Below are positions 44,238 to 53,177 of a stretch of DNA of 64,000 nucleotides, piece by piece. Position 1 is the stretch's first letter; each line of letters starts with the position of its first letter. A program made the position numbers and the translations under genes. The notes under the pieces are model-generated. The model saw nothing but the letters and a program-made list of their open reading frames with translations. It searched no databases and was not told where the DNA came from. The stretch is taken from the NCBI RefSeq assembly GCF_040499845.1, contig NZ_CP159342.1, forward strand, positions 5,332,001 to 5,396,000, in the 5' to 3' direction. This DNA is from Micromonospora sp. CCTCC AA 2012012. GTDB taxonomy: Bacteria > Actinomycetota > Actinomycetes > Mycobacteriales > Micromonosporaceae.

Positions 44238-45050
44238 TCAGGCCAGCCCGAAGACCTTCTCCAGATACGCCGCCACCCCGTCGGCGGAGTTCGCCGCCGT
44301 CACCTCGTCGGCGATCTCCAGGACGGCGGGGTGCGCGTTCGCCACCGCCACCGCCCGACCGGCCCAGGTGAGCATCGGCACGTCGTTCGGCATGTCACCG
44401 AAGGCCAGCACGTCCCGCTCGTCGATGCCGAGCCGGGCGCAGTACCAGGCCAGCCCCGCCGCCTTGGTCACCCCGGCGGCGGAGATCTCGACCAGCCCGG
44501 AATACGACGAGTGGGTCGCCTCGGCCAGCCCCTGGAGCGCCCCGGCGACCACCCGGACGAACGCGTCCGGGTCCTGCTCACCCGCCCGCGCCAGCAACTT
44601 CACCGCCGGTACGGAGTGCAGCTCCTCCGGCGACCCGATCGCCCGGATGGCGTCGGCGTCGGCGTCCCAGCGCAGCGGATAGTGCGCCTCGTGCCGCATC
44701 TGCCGGCTGTCCACGATCTCCACCGCGAAGCTCACCCCGGGCACGGCGGCCCGCAGCCGGCGGGCCACCTCGGCGAGCAGTTCCGGTGCCAACGGGTCGG
44801 CCCGCAGCACCTCGTCGGTGACCGGGTCGTAGACCACCGCCCCGTTGGCGCAGATCGCCGGGAGCGGGGTGGGAAGCTGGTCGTACACGAGTTGCAGCCA
44901 GCGGATCGGCCGGCCGGTGACCAGCACGACGGGCGTGCCCGCCGCGGAGATCCGCTGCAACACCCCCGCGGTACGCGCGCTGAGCATCCGCTCGTCGTCG
45001 ATCAGGGTGCCGTCGATGTCGGTCGCGACCAGCCGGGGTACCTCTCGCAT
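44238..45050 (-). CDS. Cof-type HAD-family hydrolase
   Basis: A 270-residue HAD phosphatase with the type IIB cap. Motif I is ATDIDGTLIDDE (nucleophile Asp), motif II LVTGRP, motif III Lys in GVTKAAGLAWYCARLGI, and motif IV FGDMPNDVPML. ATG 45050 shares one base with the stop of the upstream paralogue, so they are coupled. Sugar-phosphate substrates are typical, but specificity is not predictable. Confidence 0.9.
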   Translation of the reverse strand: MREVPRLVATDIDGTLIDDERMLSARTAGVLQRISAAGTPVVLVTGRPIRWLQLVYDQLPTPLPAICANGAVVYDPVTDEVLRADPLAPELLAEVARRLRAAVPGVSFAVEIVDSRQMRHEAHYPLRWDADADAIRAIGSPEELHSVPAVKLLARAGEQDPDAFVRVVAGALQGLAEATHSSYSGLVEISAAGVTKAAGLAWYCARLGIDERDVLAFGDMPNDVPMLTWAGRAVAVANAHPAVLEIADEVTAANSADGVAAYLEKVFGLA

Positions 45051-45871
45051 CACCGGGACAGTAGTCGGTCCAGATAGACCGCGACCCCGTCGTCGTCGTT
45101 GCGCAGGGTCACCTCGTCGGCGGCGGCCCGGACGGCGGGGTGGGCGTTCGAGACGGCCACCCGGGCCCAGCCGGCCCACGCGAACATCGGCAGGTCGTTG
45201 GGCATGTCCCCGAAGACCAGCACCTCGGCCGGATCGACCCCGAGAGTGTGCGCGACCACGCTGAGCCCGGTGGACTTGTCCACCCCGGGCGGGCAGATCT
45301 CGACGAAGTCGAGGCCGGCCTGGGTGAGCGTGGCCACCTGCGGCGGCACGATCCGCCGGGCGACCTCCAGCAGCTCGTCGACGTGGTGGTCGGCGGTCCG
45401 GACGAACGCCTTGATCACGTCGCAGGACAGACACTCGGCCCGGCTGCGCGCCTCGAACCGGTCCTGGTAGGGCCAGCTCGGGTGGTAGTCGCCCCAGAGC
45501 GGCGCGTCGTGCTCGTCGGAGGCCTCCACCATCACGGTCAGCGGGCCGACCTCGGCCTCCAGGTCGGCCAGCAGCCCGGCGAGCACCTCGGCGGGGAGCC
45601 GTTCGTCGCGCAGCACCAGCGGGCCGGCCGGGTCGCTCTGGTCGACCACCCGGCCACCCCCGGCCATCACCAGGAAGTCGGCGGCGCGGATGTCGTTGCG
45701 GGTCAGTTCGGTGAGCCGCGGCCCCCGACCGGTGGCGCCCACCACCGGGATCCCGGCGGCCCGGACCCGGTCGAGCACCTCATGGGTGTACGCGGAGACG
45801 GTGTCGTCGCTGCGGACGAGCGTGCCGTCGAGGTCGGTGGCGATCAGCTTGGGCAGTCCCGGGCGGGTCAT
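45050..45871 (-). CDS. Cof-type HAD-family hydrolase, second copy
   Basis: A 273-residue paralogue of the following gene with the same motifs: IATDLDGTLVRSDD, GATGRGPR, GVDKSTGLSVVAHTLG and FGDMPNDLPMFAWAG. GGAGGAACG immediately precedes ATG 45871. The cap regions differ (WGDYHPSWPYQDRFEARS here), so substrates probably differ despite the tandem arrangement. Confidence 0.9.
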   Translation of the reverse strand: MTRPGLPKLIATDLDGTLVRSDDTVSAYTHEVLDRVRAAGIPVVGATGRGPRLTELTRNDIRAADFLVMAGGGRVVDQSDPAGPLVLRDERLPAEVLAGLLADLEAEVGPLTVMVEASDEHDAPLWGDYHPSWPYQDRFEARSRAECLSCDVIKAFVRTADHHVDELLEVARRIVPPQVATLTQAGLDFVEICPPGVDKSTGLSVVAHTLGVDPAEVLVFGDMPNDLPMFAWAGWARVAVSNAHPAVRAAADEVTLRNDDDGVAVYLDRLLSR

Positions 45872-46057
45872 CGTTCCTCCTTCGCCCGCCGCCGTCACGC
45901 CGGCCGTGCTGGTCGTCGGTGCTCGGCCACGAACGGCGGGCAGCAACCGTACCTCGCGGAACGGGCCGCAACCACGGCTTCCCGACGAATCGGGCACCAA
46001 CCCGGGGTGACCCTCCGGTGACCGGCGGGCGTCCCCGGTCCGTGGGCCGGTGAGCCG

Positions 46058-46816
46058 TCAGAGCGGCGGTTCGGGGCGGGCGAACGGCACCGTCGGCTGG
46101 ACCGTCAGGTCGGCCGGCGCGGGCGGTCGGTCGTCGGCGCGCCGCCCCCGGCGACGCCGGTCCGGCACGGGCGGCTCGATCCCCCGGGCCCCCTCCGGCC
46201 GGTCGTCCGGCTCGCCGTCGGGCGCGGACTCCGCCGGGTCGACGGCGGACCGGCCGGACAGGTGCAGGGCCGCCGCCAGCAGCGCGGTCGCCAGGAAGGC
46301 GGTGACCAGGCCGCGTCCGTACTCGACCCGGAAGCCCTCCTCCGAGGAGTAGAACAGGGTGCGCTGGCCCGAGTCGTCCAGGGAGAGCGCGGTCGCGGCC
46401 AGGACGGCCAGCACGGCCGCCGCCAGACCGAGACCGGCCACCCGGGCGTTGCGCCGGACGGCGGCCGTCCCGCCGCAGAGCGCCAGCGCCACCGCGACCG
46501 CCAGGCCGAGCAGCCCCACCAGGTAGCCGACCCCGAAGCCGGCCACGTCGGAGACGCCGGCGGGCACCCGGATCGGGGTGTTGCCCTCGGGACCGCCGTT
46601 CGGGACCGTCATCACCAGCCACTCGCCGACCAGCGAGCCCACCGCGGCCACCGCGCCCAGCCCGGCCAGGACCGGGGGCAGCCGGCGGTCCCCGCGCAGG
46701 CCGGCGAGGGTACGCCCGAACCGGGCCGGGGGTGTCGCCCCGGTGTCCCCCCACTCCACGACGGTCGTGTCGTCGGACCGGCTGTCCTGCCTGGGAACGG
46801 GGAGATCCTGCGACAT
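46058..46816 (-). CDS. Membrane protein of unknown function
   Basis: A 252-residue protein with four predicted transmembrane segments (about 48-68, 92-118, 125-145, 172-190), a charged disordered N-terminus and a long Arg/Asp/Pro-rich cytosolic tail. An extracellular loop after the third segment contains SLDDSGQRTLFYSSEEGFRVEYG. ATG 46816 is used; an in-frame GTG at 46822 is possible. No family recognised. Divergent from the OsmC gene. Confidence 0.7.
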   Translation of the reverse strand: MSQDLPVPRQDSRSDDTTVVEWGDTGATPPARFGRTLAGLRGDRRLPPVLAGLGAVAAVGSLVGEWLVMTVPNGGPEGNTPIRVPAGVSDVAGFGVGYLVGLLGLAVAVALALCGGTAAVRRNARVAGLGLAAAVLAVLAATALSLDDSGQRTLFYSSEEGFRVEYGRGLVTAFLATALLAAALHLSGRSAVDPAESAPDGEPDDRPEGARGIEPPVPDRRRRGRRADDRPPAPADLTVQPTVPFARPEPPL

Positions 46817-46949
46817 GGCCACCCTTCCGCGTGCGCGGGCCAGAGCCGAATCATGACACAGCCGTCAGGCGACCACAGGCACGGCAAGTCCGACGTGCGC
46901 GTACGTGCTGCCCGGTGCACCCGCGTCCGGTTTCGGCTAGCGTCGGGGC

Positions 46950-47381
46950 ATGCCTATCCGTACCGCTTCCGCACGTTGGCAGGGCAACCTCACCGAGGGT
47001 GCCGGGACCGTCCGCACCGGTAAGGGTGGACTGACCGGAAACTACTCGTTCAAGTCGCGCTTCGAGGAGGGCGAGGGGACCAACCCCGAGGAGCTGATCG
47101 GCGCCGCGCACGCCGGCTGCTTCTCGATGGCGCTCTCCAAGCAGCTCGCCGACGCGGGCGCGACCGACACCTCGGTGGAGACCACCGCCAAGGTCCACTT
47201 CGACAAGACCGACGCGGGCATGACCGTGACCCGGATCGACCTGGAGACCGTCGGTCAGGTCCCGGGCATGGACGAGGCCCAGTTCGGCAAGCTGGCCGAG
47301 GCGGCCAAGGAGAACTGCCCGATCTCGCGGCTGCTCTCCCCGGGCGCCCAGATCACCCTGAACGCCCGCCTGGCCTCCTGA
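46950..47381 (+). CDS. OsmC-family peroxidase
   Basis: A 143-residue OsmC/Ohr protein reducing organic hydroperoxides with two reactive cysteines. The peroxidatic Cys is in GAAHAGCFSMALSKQL (about Cys57) and the resolving Cys in ENCPISRLL (about Cys127). The start MPIRTASARWQGNLTEG matches OsmC (YhfA/OsmC subclass) more than Ohr. Followed by a strong hairpin; no linked regulator. Confidence 0.93.
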   Translation: MPIRTASARWQGNLTEGAGTVRTGKGGLTGNYSFKSRFEEGEGTNPEELIGAAHAGCFSMALSKQLADAGATDTSVETTAKVHFDKTDAGMTVTRIDLETVGQVPGMDEAQFGKLAEAAKENCPISRLLSPGAQITLNARLAS

Positions 47382-47422
47382 CGTCGCGATCCGGGCGGGC
47401 GCGCGGCCCGCGCGGTTCCCGG

Positions 47423-47456
47423 GAGGGTGCCCGTCGCGATGTCGACGGGCACCCTC
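47423..47456 (+). terminator. Terminator after the OsmC gene
   Basis: gagggtgcccgtcg (47423-47436) pairs with cgacgggcaccctc (47443-47456) in a perfect 14-bp stem with a 6-base loop, followed by TTCC. The next gene on the same strand starts 63 bases on, so it separates two units. Confidence 0.75.
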
Positions 47457-47518
47457 TTCCGTCCCGCTGCCCCGATCTTGGCGGGTACGCGCGACGCTGC
47501 GCGGGGGAGAATGGTCGG

Positions 47519-47869
47519 GTGGCCGTGGAGATGAGCCGTGAGCGGTTCGAGGAGCTGGTCGGCGAGGCCCTCGACGAGGTGCCCGAGGAGCTGCTCGGGC
47601 TGATGAGCAACGTGGTCATCCTGGTCGAGGACGACCCACCGCCCGGCGAGAACCTGCTCGGCCTCTACGAGGGGCACGCGCTGACCGACCGGGGCTGGGA
47701 CTACTCCGGCGTCCTCCCCGACCGCATCCTGATCTACCGCAACCCCATCCTGCGCATCTGCGACACCGACGACGACGTCGTCGAGGAGGTCGCGGTGACC
47801 GTGGTGCACGAGATCGCCCACCACTTCGGCATCGACGACGACCGGTTGCACGCCCTCGGCTGGGGCTGA
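47519..47869 (+). CDS. Zincin-like metallopeptidase-family protein
   Basis: A 116-residue protein of the actinobacterial minimal-metalloprotease family (formerly DUF1025). The signature VVHEIAHHFGIDDDRLHALGW contains HExxHxxGxxD, giving two His and an Asp as zinc ligands and the catalytic Glu (about residues 97-108). Start GTG 47519 with a GGGGGAGA sequence upstream; an in-frame ATG at 47531 is possible. Its small size and acid-rich N-terminus leave the substrate unknown. Confidence 0.88.
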   Translation: MAVEMSRERFEELVGEALDEVPEELLGLMSNVVILVEDDPPPGENLLGLYEGHALTDRGWDYSGVLPDRILIYRNPILRICDTDDDVVEEVAVTVVHEIAHHFGIDDDRLHALGWG

Positions 47870-47964
47870 CCGGGCCGGTCGGCCACCCCGCTCGGCCGAT
47901 GCCACCCCTTGCGCAGGTCCCCTAACCTGCGGAACAGGCACACCCCGATGCAGGAGGAAGACCC

Positions 47965-48687
47965 ATGCGCAGCGCGCTGTTCTCCGCGGAGAACCTTGAG
48001 AAGGAGTCCCAGCAGCCGGGCATGCGGCTGCAGAACTCCAAGATGCTGAAGATCGAGCTGAACGGCGAGGCGATGGCCCGGGTCGGGTCCATGGTCGCCT
48101 ACCAGGGGCAGGTGCAGTTCCAGGCCCTCGGCTCCGGCGGCATCGGCAAGTTCATCAAGCAGCGCCTCACCGGTGAGGGCGTGCCACTGATGAAGCTCTC
48201 CGGCCGGGGCGACGTGTTCCTCGCCGAGCTGGCCAAGGACGTGCACATCATCGACCTGGAGCCCGGCGACGCCCTGTCGATCAACGGCTCCAGCGTGCTG
48301 GCCTTCGACTCCACCCTCCAGTACGACATCAAGATGGTCAGCGGGATGGGCATGGCGTCCTCGTCCGGCCTGTTCAACTGCGTCTTCACCGGCCACGGTC
48401 GGATCGCGATCACCACGAAGGGCACCCCGGTGGTGCTCAACGTGGACGCCCCGACCTATGTCGACCCGCAGGCGGCGGTCTGCTGGTCGGCCAACCTCCA
48501 GACCGGCTACCACCGGGCCGAGCAGCTCGGCCTGGGCACGCTGCTCGGCCGCAGCACCGGTGAGGCGTTCACGATGAGCTTCGCCGGTCAGGGCTTCGTC
48601 GTGGTGCAGCCGTCGGAGGAGCCGCCGGTGCAGGGCAGCGGCGTCCAGCAGCAGCAGGGTGGTCTGCTCGGCGGCCTGCTCCAGTGA
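47965..48687 (+). CDS. AIM24-family protein
   Basis: A 240-residue beta-rich protein of the AIM24/TIGR00266-like group. Typical stretches are MLKIELNGEAMARVGSMVAYQGQV, GEGVPLMKLSGRGDVFLA, VHIIDLEPGDALSINGSSVLAFD and TGEAFTMSFAGQGFVVVQPSE, with a Gln/Gly-rich tail. A GGAGGAAG ribosome-binding site precedes ATG 47965. Yeast AIM24 is a mitochondrial membrane-organising protein; the bacterial role is unknown. Confidence 0.9.
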   Translation: MRSALFSAENLEKESQQPGMRLQNSKMLKIELNGEAMARVGSMVAYQGQVQFQALGSGGIGKFIKQRLTGEGVPLMKLSGRGDVFLAELAKDVHIIDLEPGDALSINGSSVLAFDSTLQYDIKMVSGMGMASSSGLFNCVFTGHGRIAITTKGTPVVLNVDAPTYVDPQAAVCWSANLQTGYHRAEQLGLGTLLGRSTGEAFTMSFAGQGFVVVQPSEEPPVQGSGVQQQQGGLLGGLLQ

Positions 48688-48692
48688 CCCCC

Positions 48693-48729
48693 GGCGCGTG
48701 GGACGCCCGGGCCGGGCGTCCCGCGCGCC
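48693..48729. terminator. Hairpin between convergent AIM24 and pheA genes
   Basis: 48693-48707 pairs with 48715-48729 over 15 bp with one G-U pair around a GC-rich 7-base loop. It fills almost the whole 43-base convergent gap. Confidence 0.7.
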
Positions 48730-48730
48730 G

Positions 48731-49687
48731 TCAGCTCAGCTCGCCGGTGCGCAGCCGGCCCAACCAGGCCGCCGCGTCGGCGTAGTCGGCGTCGGAGAGG
48801 CCGGCGGGCGCGGGCACCGGTCGGGCGGCCGCCGCCGTGCTCCAGCGGTGCCGGGGGTACGACCCCAGGAAGCGGACGTCCGCGCAGACCCGGCGCAGCC
48901 CCTGCAACGCCTCGCCCAGCCGGACGTCGGCGACGTGCCCGGTGCAGTCGAGGAAGAAGACGTACCGGCCGAGGGCCTCGCCGGTCGGGCGGGACTCGAT
49001 CCGGCTCATGTTGACCCCCCGGACGGCCAGCTCCATCAGCACCGACAGCAGGGCACCCACCCGGTCGTGGGCGATGTAGACCGCCAGCGAGGTCATGTCG
49101 TCCCCGGTGGGGGGCGGGGGCGGGCCGGGGCGGGACACCAGCGCGAAGCGGGTCACCGCGTCGGGGTGGTCGGCGATCTTGTCGGCCAGCACGGTGAGCC
49201 GGTGTCGGGACGCCCCGATCGGGGCGCAGATCGCCGCGTCGTACTCGCCGGAGGCCGCGCCGGCCGCCGCGGCGCCGTTGGAGAGCACGTCGACCACCGT
49301 CGCGTCGGGCAGGTGGTCGCGGAGCCAGCCCCGGCACTGGGTGGACGCCTGCGGGTGCGCCGCCACGCCACGGACGTCGGCGAGGGACGTGCCCGCGCGG
49401 GCGGCCAGCACGAACTCCACCGGCAGGATCACCTCGCGGGTGATCACCAGTGGTTCCCCCTCGATCATCTCGTCGAGGGTCACCCCGACGGCACCGCCGA
49501 TCGAGTTCTCCAGCGGCACCAGGGCCGCGTCCGCCTCCCCGGCCCGTACGCTGTCCAGCGCCTCGCCGACGCTGCGGGCGGGCGTACGGGTGCCGCGCTC
49601 GGCGGCGGAGACGGTGCGCAGCGCCTGCTCGGCGAAGGTGCCCTCGGGCCCGAGGTAGACGAAGCGGGTCGGCGGTGTTCCCGGCAT
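48731..49687 (-). CDS. pheA: Prephenate dehydratase
   Basis: Converts prephenate to phenylpyruvate in phenylalanine synthesis. The 318 residues comprise the catalytic domain (YLGPEGTFAEQAL; VPLENSIGGAVG; VTRFALV with the essential Thr-Arg-Phe) and a C-terminal ACT domain for Phe feedback (SLAVYIAHDRVGALLSVLMEL, SRIESRPTGEALGRYVFFLD). ATG 49687 gives the standard N-terminus; an upstream GTG extension is unlikely. No chorismate mutase domain is fused. Confidence 0.95.
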   Translation of the reverse strand: MPGTPPTRFVYLGPEGTFAEQALRTVSAAERGTRTPARSVGEALDSVRAGEADAALVPLENSIGGAVGVTLDEMIEGEPLVITREVILPVEFVLAARAGTSLADVRGVAAHPQASTQCRGWLRDHLPDATVVDVLSNGAAAAGAASGEYDAAICAPIGASRHRLTVLADKIADHPDAVTRFALVSRPGPPPPPTGDDMTSLAVYIAHDRVGALLSVLMELAVRGVNMSRIESRPTGEALGRYVFFLDCTGHVADVRLGEALQGLRRVCADVRFLGSYPRHRWSTAAAARPVPAPAGLSDADYADAAAWLGRLRTGELS

Positions 49688-49697
49688 GGCGACCAGC

Positions 49698-50228
49698 CTA
49701 CGCACCCGGGGTGCCGTCGCAGGCTAAGGTCCGGATGCCGGGCGGCGCCGCGACGCGTACCTCCACCGCGCAGACGTCCGTCCCGGCGGTGACCAGCTCC
49801 AGTGCCGTCGACCGGCCCCGGGTGACCGCCTGGAGCTCCTCGTGCCCGGTCACCTCCAGCACGGTGTACTGCCAGTCGCCGGCGCAGAGCGGCCCGGTGC
49901 GGACGGTGACCCGTACCGCCGGGGGGAGGACCCCGTCGGGGCCGTGCAGCAGCCGGGTCACCTGCTTCCCGGTCGGGCCGTCGGTGCAGCGGGTGGCGAT
50001 CAGGTCGGTCGGGGCGGACGCGACCGGCGGCGCGGCCGGAGTGGTCGGCGCGGGGGTCGGCGTGAGCCGGACGGGTGCGCCGGTGGCGGCCGGGGTGGTG
50101 GCCGCCGGGGGTGGCGGTTGCCGCAGTTCCGGCGGGGCGCCGCAGGCGGTGAGGGTCAGCACGGCGAGCAGCGCGACGGGGGCGGTGTGCCGGCGCGGAC
50201 CGGCGGGGCGCGGTGCGGTGGGCGGCAC
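49698..50228 (-). CDS. Small secreted lipoprotein, unknown function
   Basis: A 176-residue protein with a lipoprotein signal (RRHTAPVALLAVLTLTACGAPP, lipobox Cys near 28), a Pro/Ala/Thr-rich spacer (about 35-75) and a C-terminal domain with further cysteines (IATRCTDGP, TGPLCAGDW, TDVCAVEV, TLACDG) that could form two disulfides. GTG 50228 is used. It ends 10 bases from the pheA start and may be co-transcribed with it. No family recognised. Confidence 0.7.
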   Translation of the reverse strand: MPPTAPRPAGPRRHTAPVALLAVLTLTACGAPPELRQPPPPAATTPAATGAPVRLTPTPAPTTPAAPPVASAPTDLIATRCTDGPTGKQVTRLLHGPDGVLPPAVRVTVRTGPLCAGDWQYTVLEVTGHEELQAVTRGRSTALELVTAGTDVCAVEVRVAAPPGIRTLACDGTPGA

Positions 50229-50351
50229 GATCCGATCCTCGCATCGGCGGGTGTCGTTACGGCCGGAGGGCCGAGCCCATCGTAGGAGGATCACCGGGCG
50301 AGGTGAAGCTCGCTTGTGGAGGCACTGGGGACGGCTGACCGTCCCCGCTGG

Positions 50352-50810
50352 TCAGACCTTGGAGAAGAAGGTGAGCGACCCGGCCACGTCGCCGTCGGCG
50401 AGGACCGGTGTGGAGATCGCGTCGACGGTGGTGCCCGGGGCGTCGGTGTCCGGTTCCCGCACCCGCAGCAGTCCCCGGGCCAGCCGCCCGGAGTGCAGGG
50501 CGAGCAGCGGGGGGATCTTGTCGGACTCCTGCTCGGTCAGCTCGCTGCTGTAGGCGGTGAAGTCGACCAGGCGCAGCCCGCCGTCGAGCAGCGGCCGACC
50601 GATCACGTCCTCCGGGTGGCCGAGGCAGAGCAGCTCGCAGCCGGACGACGAGATCGCCACCACGGTGGTGTCGGCGTCGATCAGCAGGCAGGGCTCGGCG
50701 GCGTGGGTGACGGTGTGGGACCACTGCCCGAGGTTGTCGAACTCGTCCTCTGTCGGGGTACGCGCCGCAGGCACGAACACTTCAGAGAGCGAGAGTTCGA
50801 CGTGGGCCAC
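50352..50810 (-). CDS. PAS-domain protein
   Basis: A 152-residue single-domain protein. A PAS-like core (ACLLIDADTTVVAISSSGCELLCLGHPEDVIGRPLLD-like, residues about 40-75, and the later VDAISTPVLADGDVAGSLTFF) is visible, with Cys/Ser-rich strands. AGGAGG lies just upstream of GTG 50810. There is no output domain, so it may act on a separate partner. Such stand-alone PAS proteins are common in Micromonosporaceae. Confidence 0.75.
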   Translation of the reverse strand: MAHVELSLSEVFVPAARTPTEDEFDNLGQWSHTVTHAAEPCLLIDADTTVVAISSSGCELLCLGHPEDVIGRPLLDGGLRLVDFTAYSSELTEQESDKIPPLLALHSGRLARGLLRVREPDTDAPGTTVDAISTPVLADGDVAGSLTFFSKV

Positions 50811-51019
50811 CGCGCCTCCTAGGTACACCGACGGTCTGTCCACGCTAGCCGGTCGCGGCGGCGACCGTGCTGGAGCCACCGGCCGCCGCTGTCGCGGAGG
50901 TGGCCGCGCCGGGCCGTGCCCTGGGGCGCCGATGCCCCGGTGGCCGGGCTGCTGGCGGCGGCGCGGACCGACGGAACTGCCGGGGCGGGGCTTCCGACCG
51001 CGTGGCGTCGTCGGAGACG

Positions 51020-51757
51020 TTACCGGCGGGCGGCCCGCTTGTCAGCGGCCGTTCGGCCCTCGTCGTACCACCGGTAGTCGGCAGTTGGACGGTACGTGCC
51101 GTTGAGCCACGTCCCGGGGTGCTGGGCGACCCGGGACAGCTTCTCGGCGGTGGCCGGGCTGATCCGGTTTCCCCCCGCGACGAGCAGGCGGTCCAGCTCC
51201 CGGTGGGTGGCCATGAGGCAGTCCTTCGGCAGGCCGTAGACGCTGATCACGCCGGAGCCGACGAAGGTCAGCACCGGCGTCACCGGGATCTGGAGCCCGA
51301 CCGCGTCGGAGAGCGCCTTGCTGGCCCGCTTCGCGTCCCGGCGCGCCTCGGCCACATAGGGCGGGCGCTTCCCGTTGATCTGCACGACGTCACCGGCGAC
51401 GAGCACCCGGGCCCGGCCGTGGTCGGCGATGGTGACCGCGAAGAGACCGCTCGGGCCGATGGCGAGGAACCCGGCGCGCTCCTCCTGGCCACGGTCCAGC
51501 AGGACGTCGGCGACGTCCGTGCGGGGCCACTCGATGACGTGCCAGGCGGGCCCGAGGTGGTCGAGCTGACCGAGGGCGCGGGCCCCGGCCGCCTCCAGGC
51601 GACGGGCACCGCGTTCGGCCCGACGGCGACGGGCCCACTCCAGGGGAGTGGGCCGGGCCGGTTCGAGCACCGAGGTGGGCTCGACCCGGGGGTGCGGCAC
51701 CGAAGCGGGCGGCAGTGCCCGCGGGGGTACGGCTCGACGAGCGGGAAAGACAGTCAT
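51020..51757 (-). CDS. NERD-like (nuclease-related) domain protein
   Basis: A 245-residue protein. After an Arg/Pro-rich head, residues about 60-190 resemble a NERD/restriction-endonuclease-like fold: GQLDHLGPAWHVIEW, GFLAIGPSGLFAVTIADHGRARV, GDVVQINGKRPPYVAEARRDAKRAS and VTPVLTFVGSG. The usual catalytic D...ExK set is not obvious, so enzymatic activity is doubtful. GGAGG precedes ATG 51757. Divergent from arcA. Confidence 0.7.
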   Translation of the reverse strand: MTVFPARRAVPPRALPPASVPHPRVEPTSVLEPARPTPLEWARRRRAERGARRLEAAGARALGQLDHLGPAWHVIEWPRTDVADVLLDRGQEERAGFLAIGPSGLFAVTIADHGRARVLVAGDVVQINGKRPPYVAEARRDAKRASKALSDAVGLQIPVTPVLTFVGSGVISVYGLPKDCLMATHRELDRLLVAGGNRISPATAEKLSRVAQHPGTWLNGTYRPTADYRWYDEGRTAADKRAARR

Positions 51758-51852
51758 CGCGACCTCCGGCAAAAGGTCCCTCGAAGTTATGTCTCCACTA
51801 CCCTACGTTGCCGACCCCGGTGTTCGGCAAGTTGGAGCGCCGGAGTGAGTGC

Positions 51853-51873
51853 GGATGAATGCCATATTCATCC
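51853..51873. promoter_or_regulatory. ARG-box-like palindrome upstream of arcA
   Basis: GGATGAAT-GCCAT-ATTCATCC is a perfect 8-bp inverted repeat with a 5-base spacer, 47 bases before the arcA start. TGAAT...ATTCA is the half-site pattern of ArgR boxes, although the spacer is one base longer than in the E. coli consensus. ArgR control of arginine breakdown fits the gene. It also faces the divergent NERD-like gene. Confidence 0.5.
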
Positions 51874-51908
51874 ACTGTTCTTTTCTCGAATGGTGCTGAC
51901 GCCTGCCC

Positions 51909-51914
51909 TACGCT
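51909..51914 (+). promoter_or_regulatory. Probable -10 element of a leaderless arcA promoter
   Basis: TACGCT (TAnnnT) ends 6 bases before GTG 51921, so transcription would start at or next to the start codon. No ribosome-binding site precedes the GTG, which agrees with a leaderless message. No convincing -35 box is visible. Confidence 0.4.
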
Positions 51915-51920
51915 GCGAAG

Positions 51921-53129
51921 GTGACCCACTACGTGGACAGCGAGGTCGGTCGACTCGGCACGGTGCTGCTGCACCGCCCGGGGCCCGAACTCGCCCGACT
52001 CACCCCCCGCAACAACGACTCGCTGCTCTTCGACGCTATCCCATGGGTGGGACGGGCGCAGGAGGAGCACGACGCCTTCGCCGCCGCGCTGCGCAGCCGC
52101 GGCGTCGAGGTGCTCTATCTGGCCACCCTGCTCGCCGAGACGCTCGCCGTCCCCGATGCCCGGGCCGAACTCGTCGACCTGGTGCTCCGCTCGCCCCGGC
52201 TCGGCGACACCCTCCGCCGCCGGGTCAGCGACCACCTCGCCTACCTCGACCCGGTCGCCCTCGCCGACGTGCTGACCGCCGGGCTCGCCCACGAGGAGCT
52301 GCGGATCGGCCGGGACCGGCCGGGCGGTCTGGTCTGGACACTGATGGACCGGCACGACTTCGTCATCGACCCGCTGCCCAACCTGCTCTTCACCCGGGAC
52401 TCGTCGGTCTGGATCGGGGACCGGGTCGGGGTGACCAGCCTGGCCATGCCGGCCCGCCGCCGGGAGACCACGCTGACCGACGCCATCTACCGGCACCACC
52501 CCCGGTTCGCCGGCACCGGGTTCGTCTACCACCCCGAGCTGGAGCACCTGGAGGGCGGCGACGTGCTGCTGCTCGCGCCGGGCGTACTCGCCGTCGGGGT
52601 GGGTGAGCGGACCACCCCGGCCGGTGCGGAGCGGCTCGCCCGGCAGGTCTTCGCCGCCGACCTCGCGCACACCATCCTGGTGGTGCCGATCGCCCAGGAA
52701 CGCGCCACCATGCACCTGGACACGGTCTGCACGATGGTCGACGTGGACGCGGTGCTGATGTACCCGAACATCGCCAGCACGCTCTCGGCGTACACCGTGG
52801 TCGCCGGCGCGGACGGCGAGCCGCGGGTCGACGGCCCGGTGCCCTTCCTGCGGGCGGCGGCCGACGCGATGGGGCTGGACCAGCTCCGGGTGATCGACAC
52901 CGGCCTCGACCCGGTCACCGCCGAACGCGAGCAGTGGGACGACGGCAACAACACCCTCGCCCTCGCGCCCCGGCTCTGCGTCGGCTACGAACGCAACGTG
53001 GAGACCAACGCCCAGCTGGAACGGGCCGGCATCGAGGTCATCCCGATCGCCGGGTCGGAGCTGGGCTCGGGCCGGGGCGGCCCGCGCTGCATGTCCTGCC
53101 CCCTGGTCCGCGACCCGCTCCGCGGCTGA
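51921..53129 (+). CDS. arcA: Arginine deiminase
   Basis: Hydrolyses arginine to citrulline and ammonia. The 402 residues carry the pentein catalytic set: [26 protein letters not shown] (Glu/Asp), the catalytic His in [12 protein letters not shown] and the nucleophilic Cys in [10 protein letters not shown] near the C-terminus (about Cys392). Start GTG 51921. No arcB, arcC or arcD follow, so it is not part of a classic ADI operon. Likely ArgR-controlled through the palindrome at 51853. Confidence 0.93.
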   Translation: MTHYVDSEVGRLGTVLLHRPGPELARLTPRNNDSLLFDAIPWVGRAQEEHDAFAAALRSRGVEVLYLATLLAETLAVPDARAELVDLVLRSPRLGDTLRRRVSDHLAYLDPVALADVLTAGLAHEELRIGRDRPGGLVWTLMDRHDFVIDPLPNLLFTRDSSVWIGDRVGVTSLAMPARRRETTLTDAIYRHHPRFAGTGFVYHPELEHLEGGDVLLLAPGVLAVGVGERTTPAGAERLARQVFAADLAHTILVVPIAQERATMHLDTVCTMVDVDAVLMYPNIASTLSAYTVVAGADGEPRVDGPVPFLRAAADAMGLDQLRVIDTGLDPVTAEREQWDDGNNTLALAPRLCVGYERNVETNAQLERAGIEVIPIAGSELGSGRGGPRCMSCPLVRDPLRG

Positions 53130-53130
53130 A

Positions 53131-53175
53131 CGGACGGTCCCCTGTCGACCTCGGGCGTCGACAGGGGACCGTCCG
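53131..53175. terminator. Perfect 19-bp hairpin between convergent genes
   Basis: 53131-53149 (cggacggtcccctgtcgac) pairs with 53157-53175 around a 7-base loop. It starts 2 bases after the arcA stop and reaches to within 3 bases of the stop of the facing gene, serving both. Confidence 0.85.
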
Positions 53176-53177
53176 GC

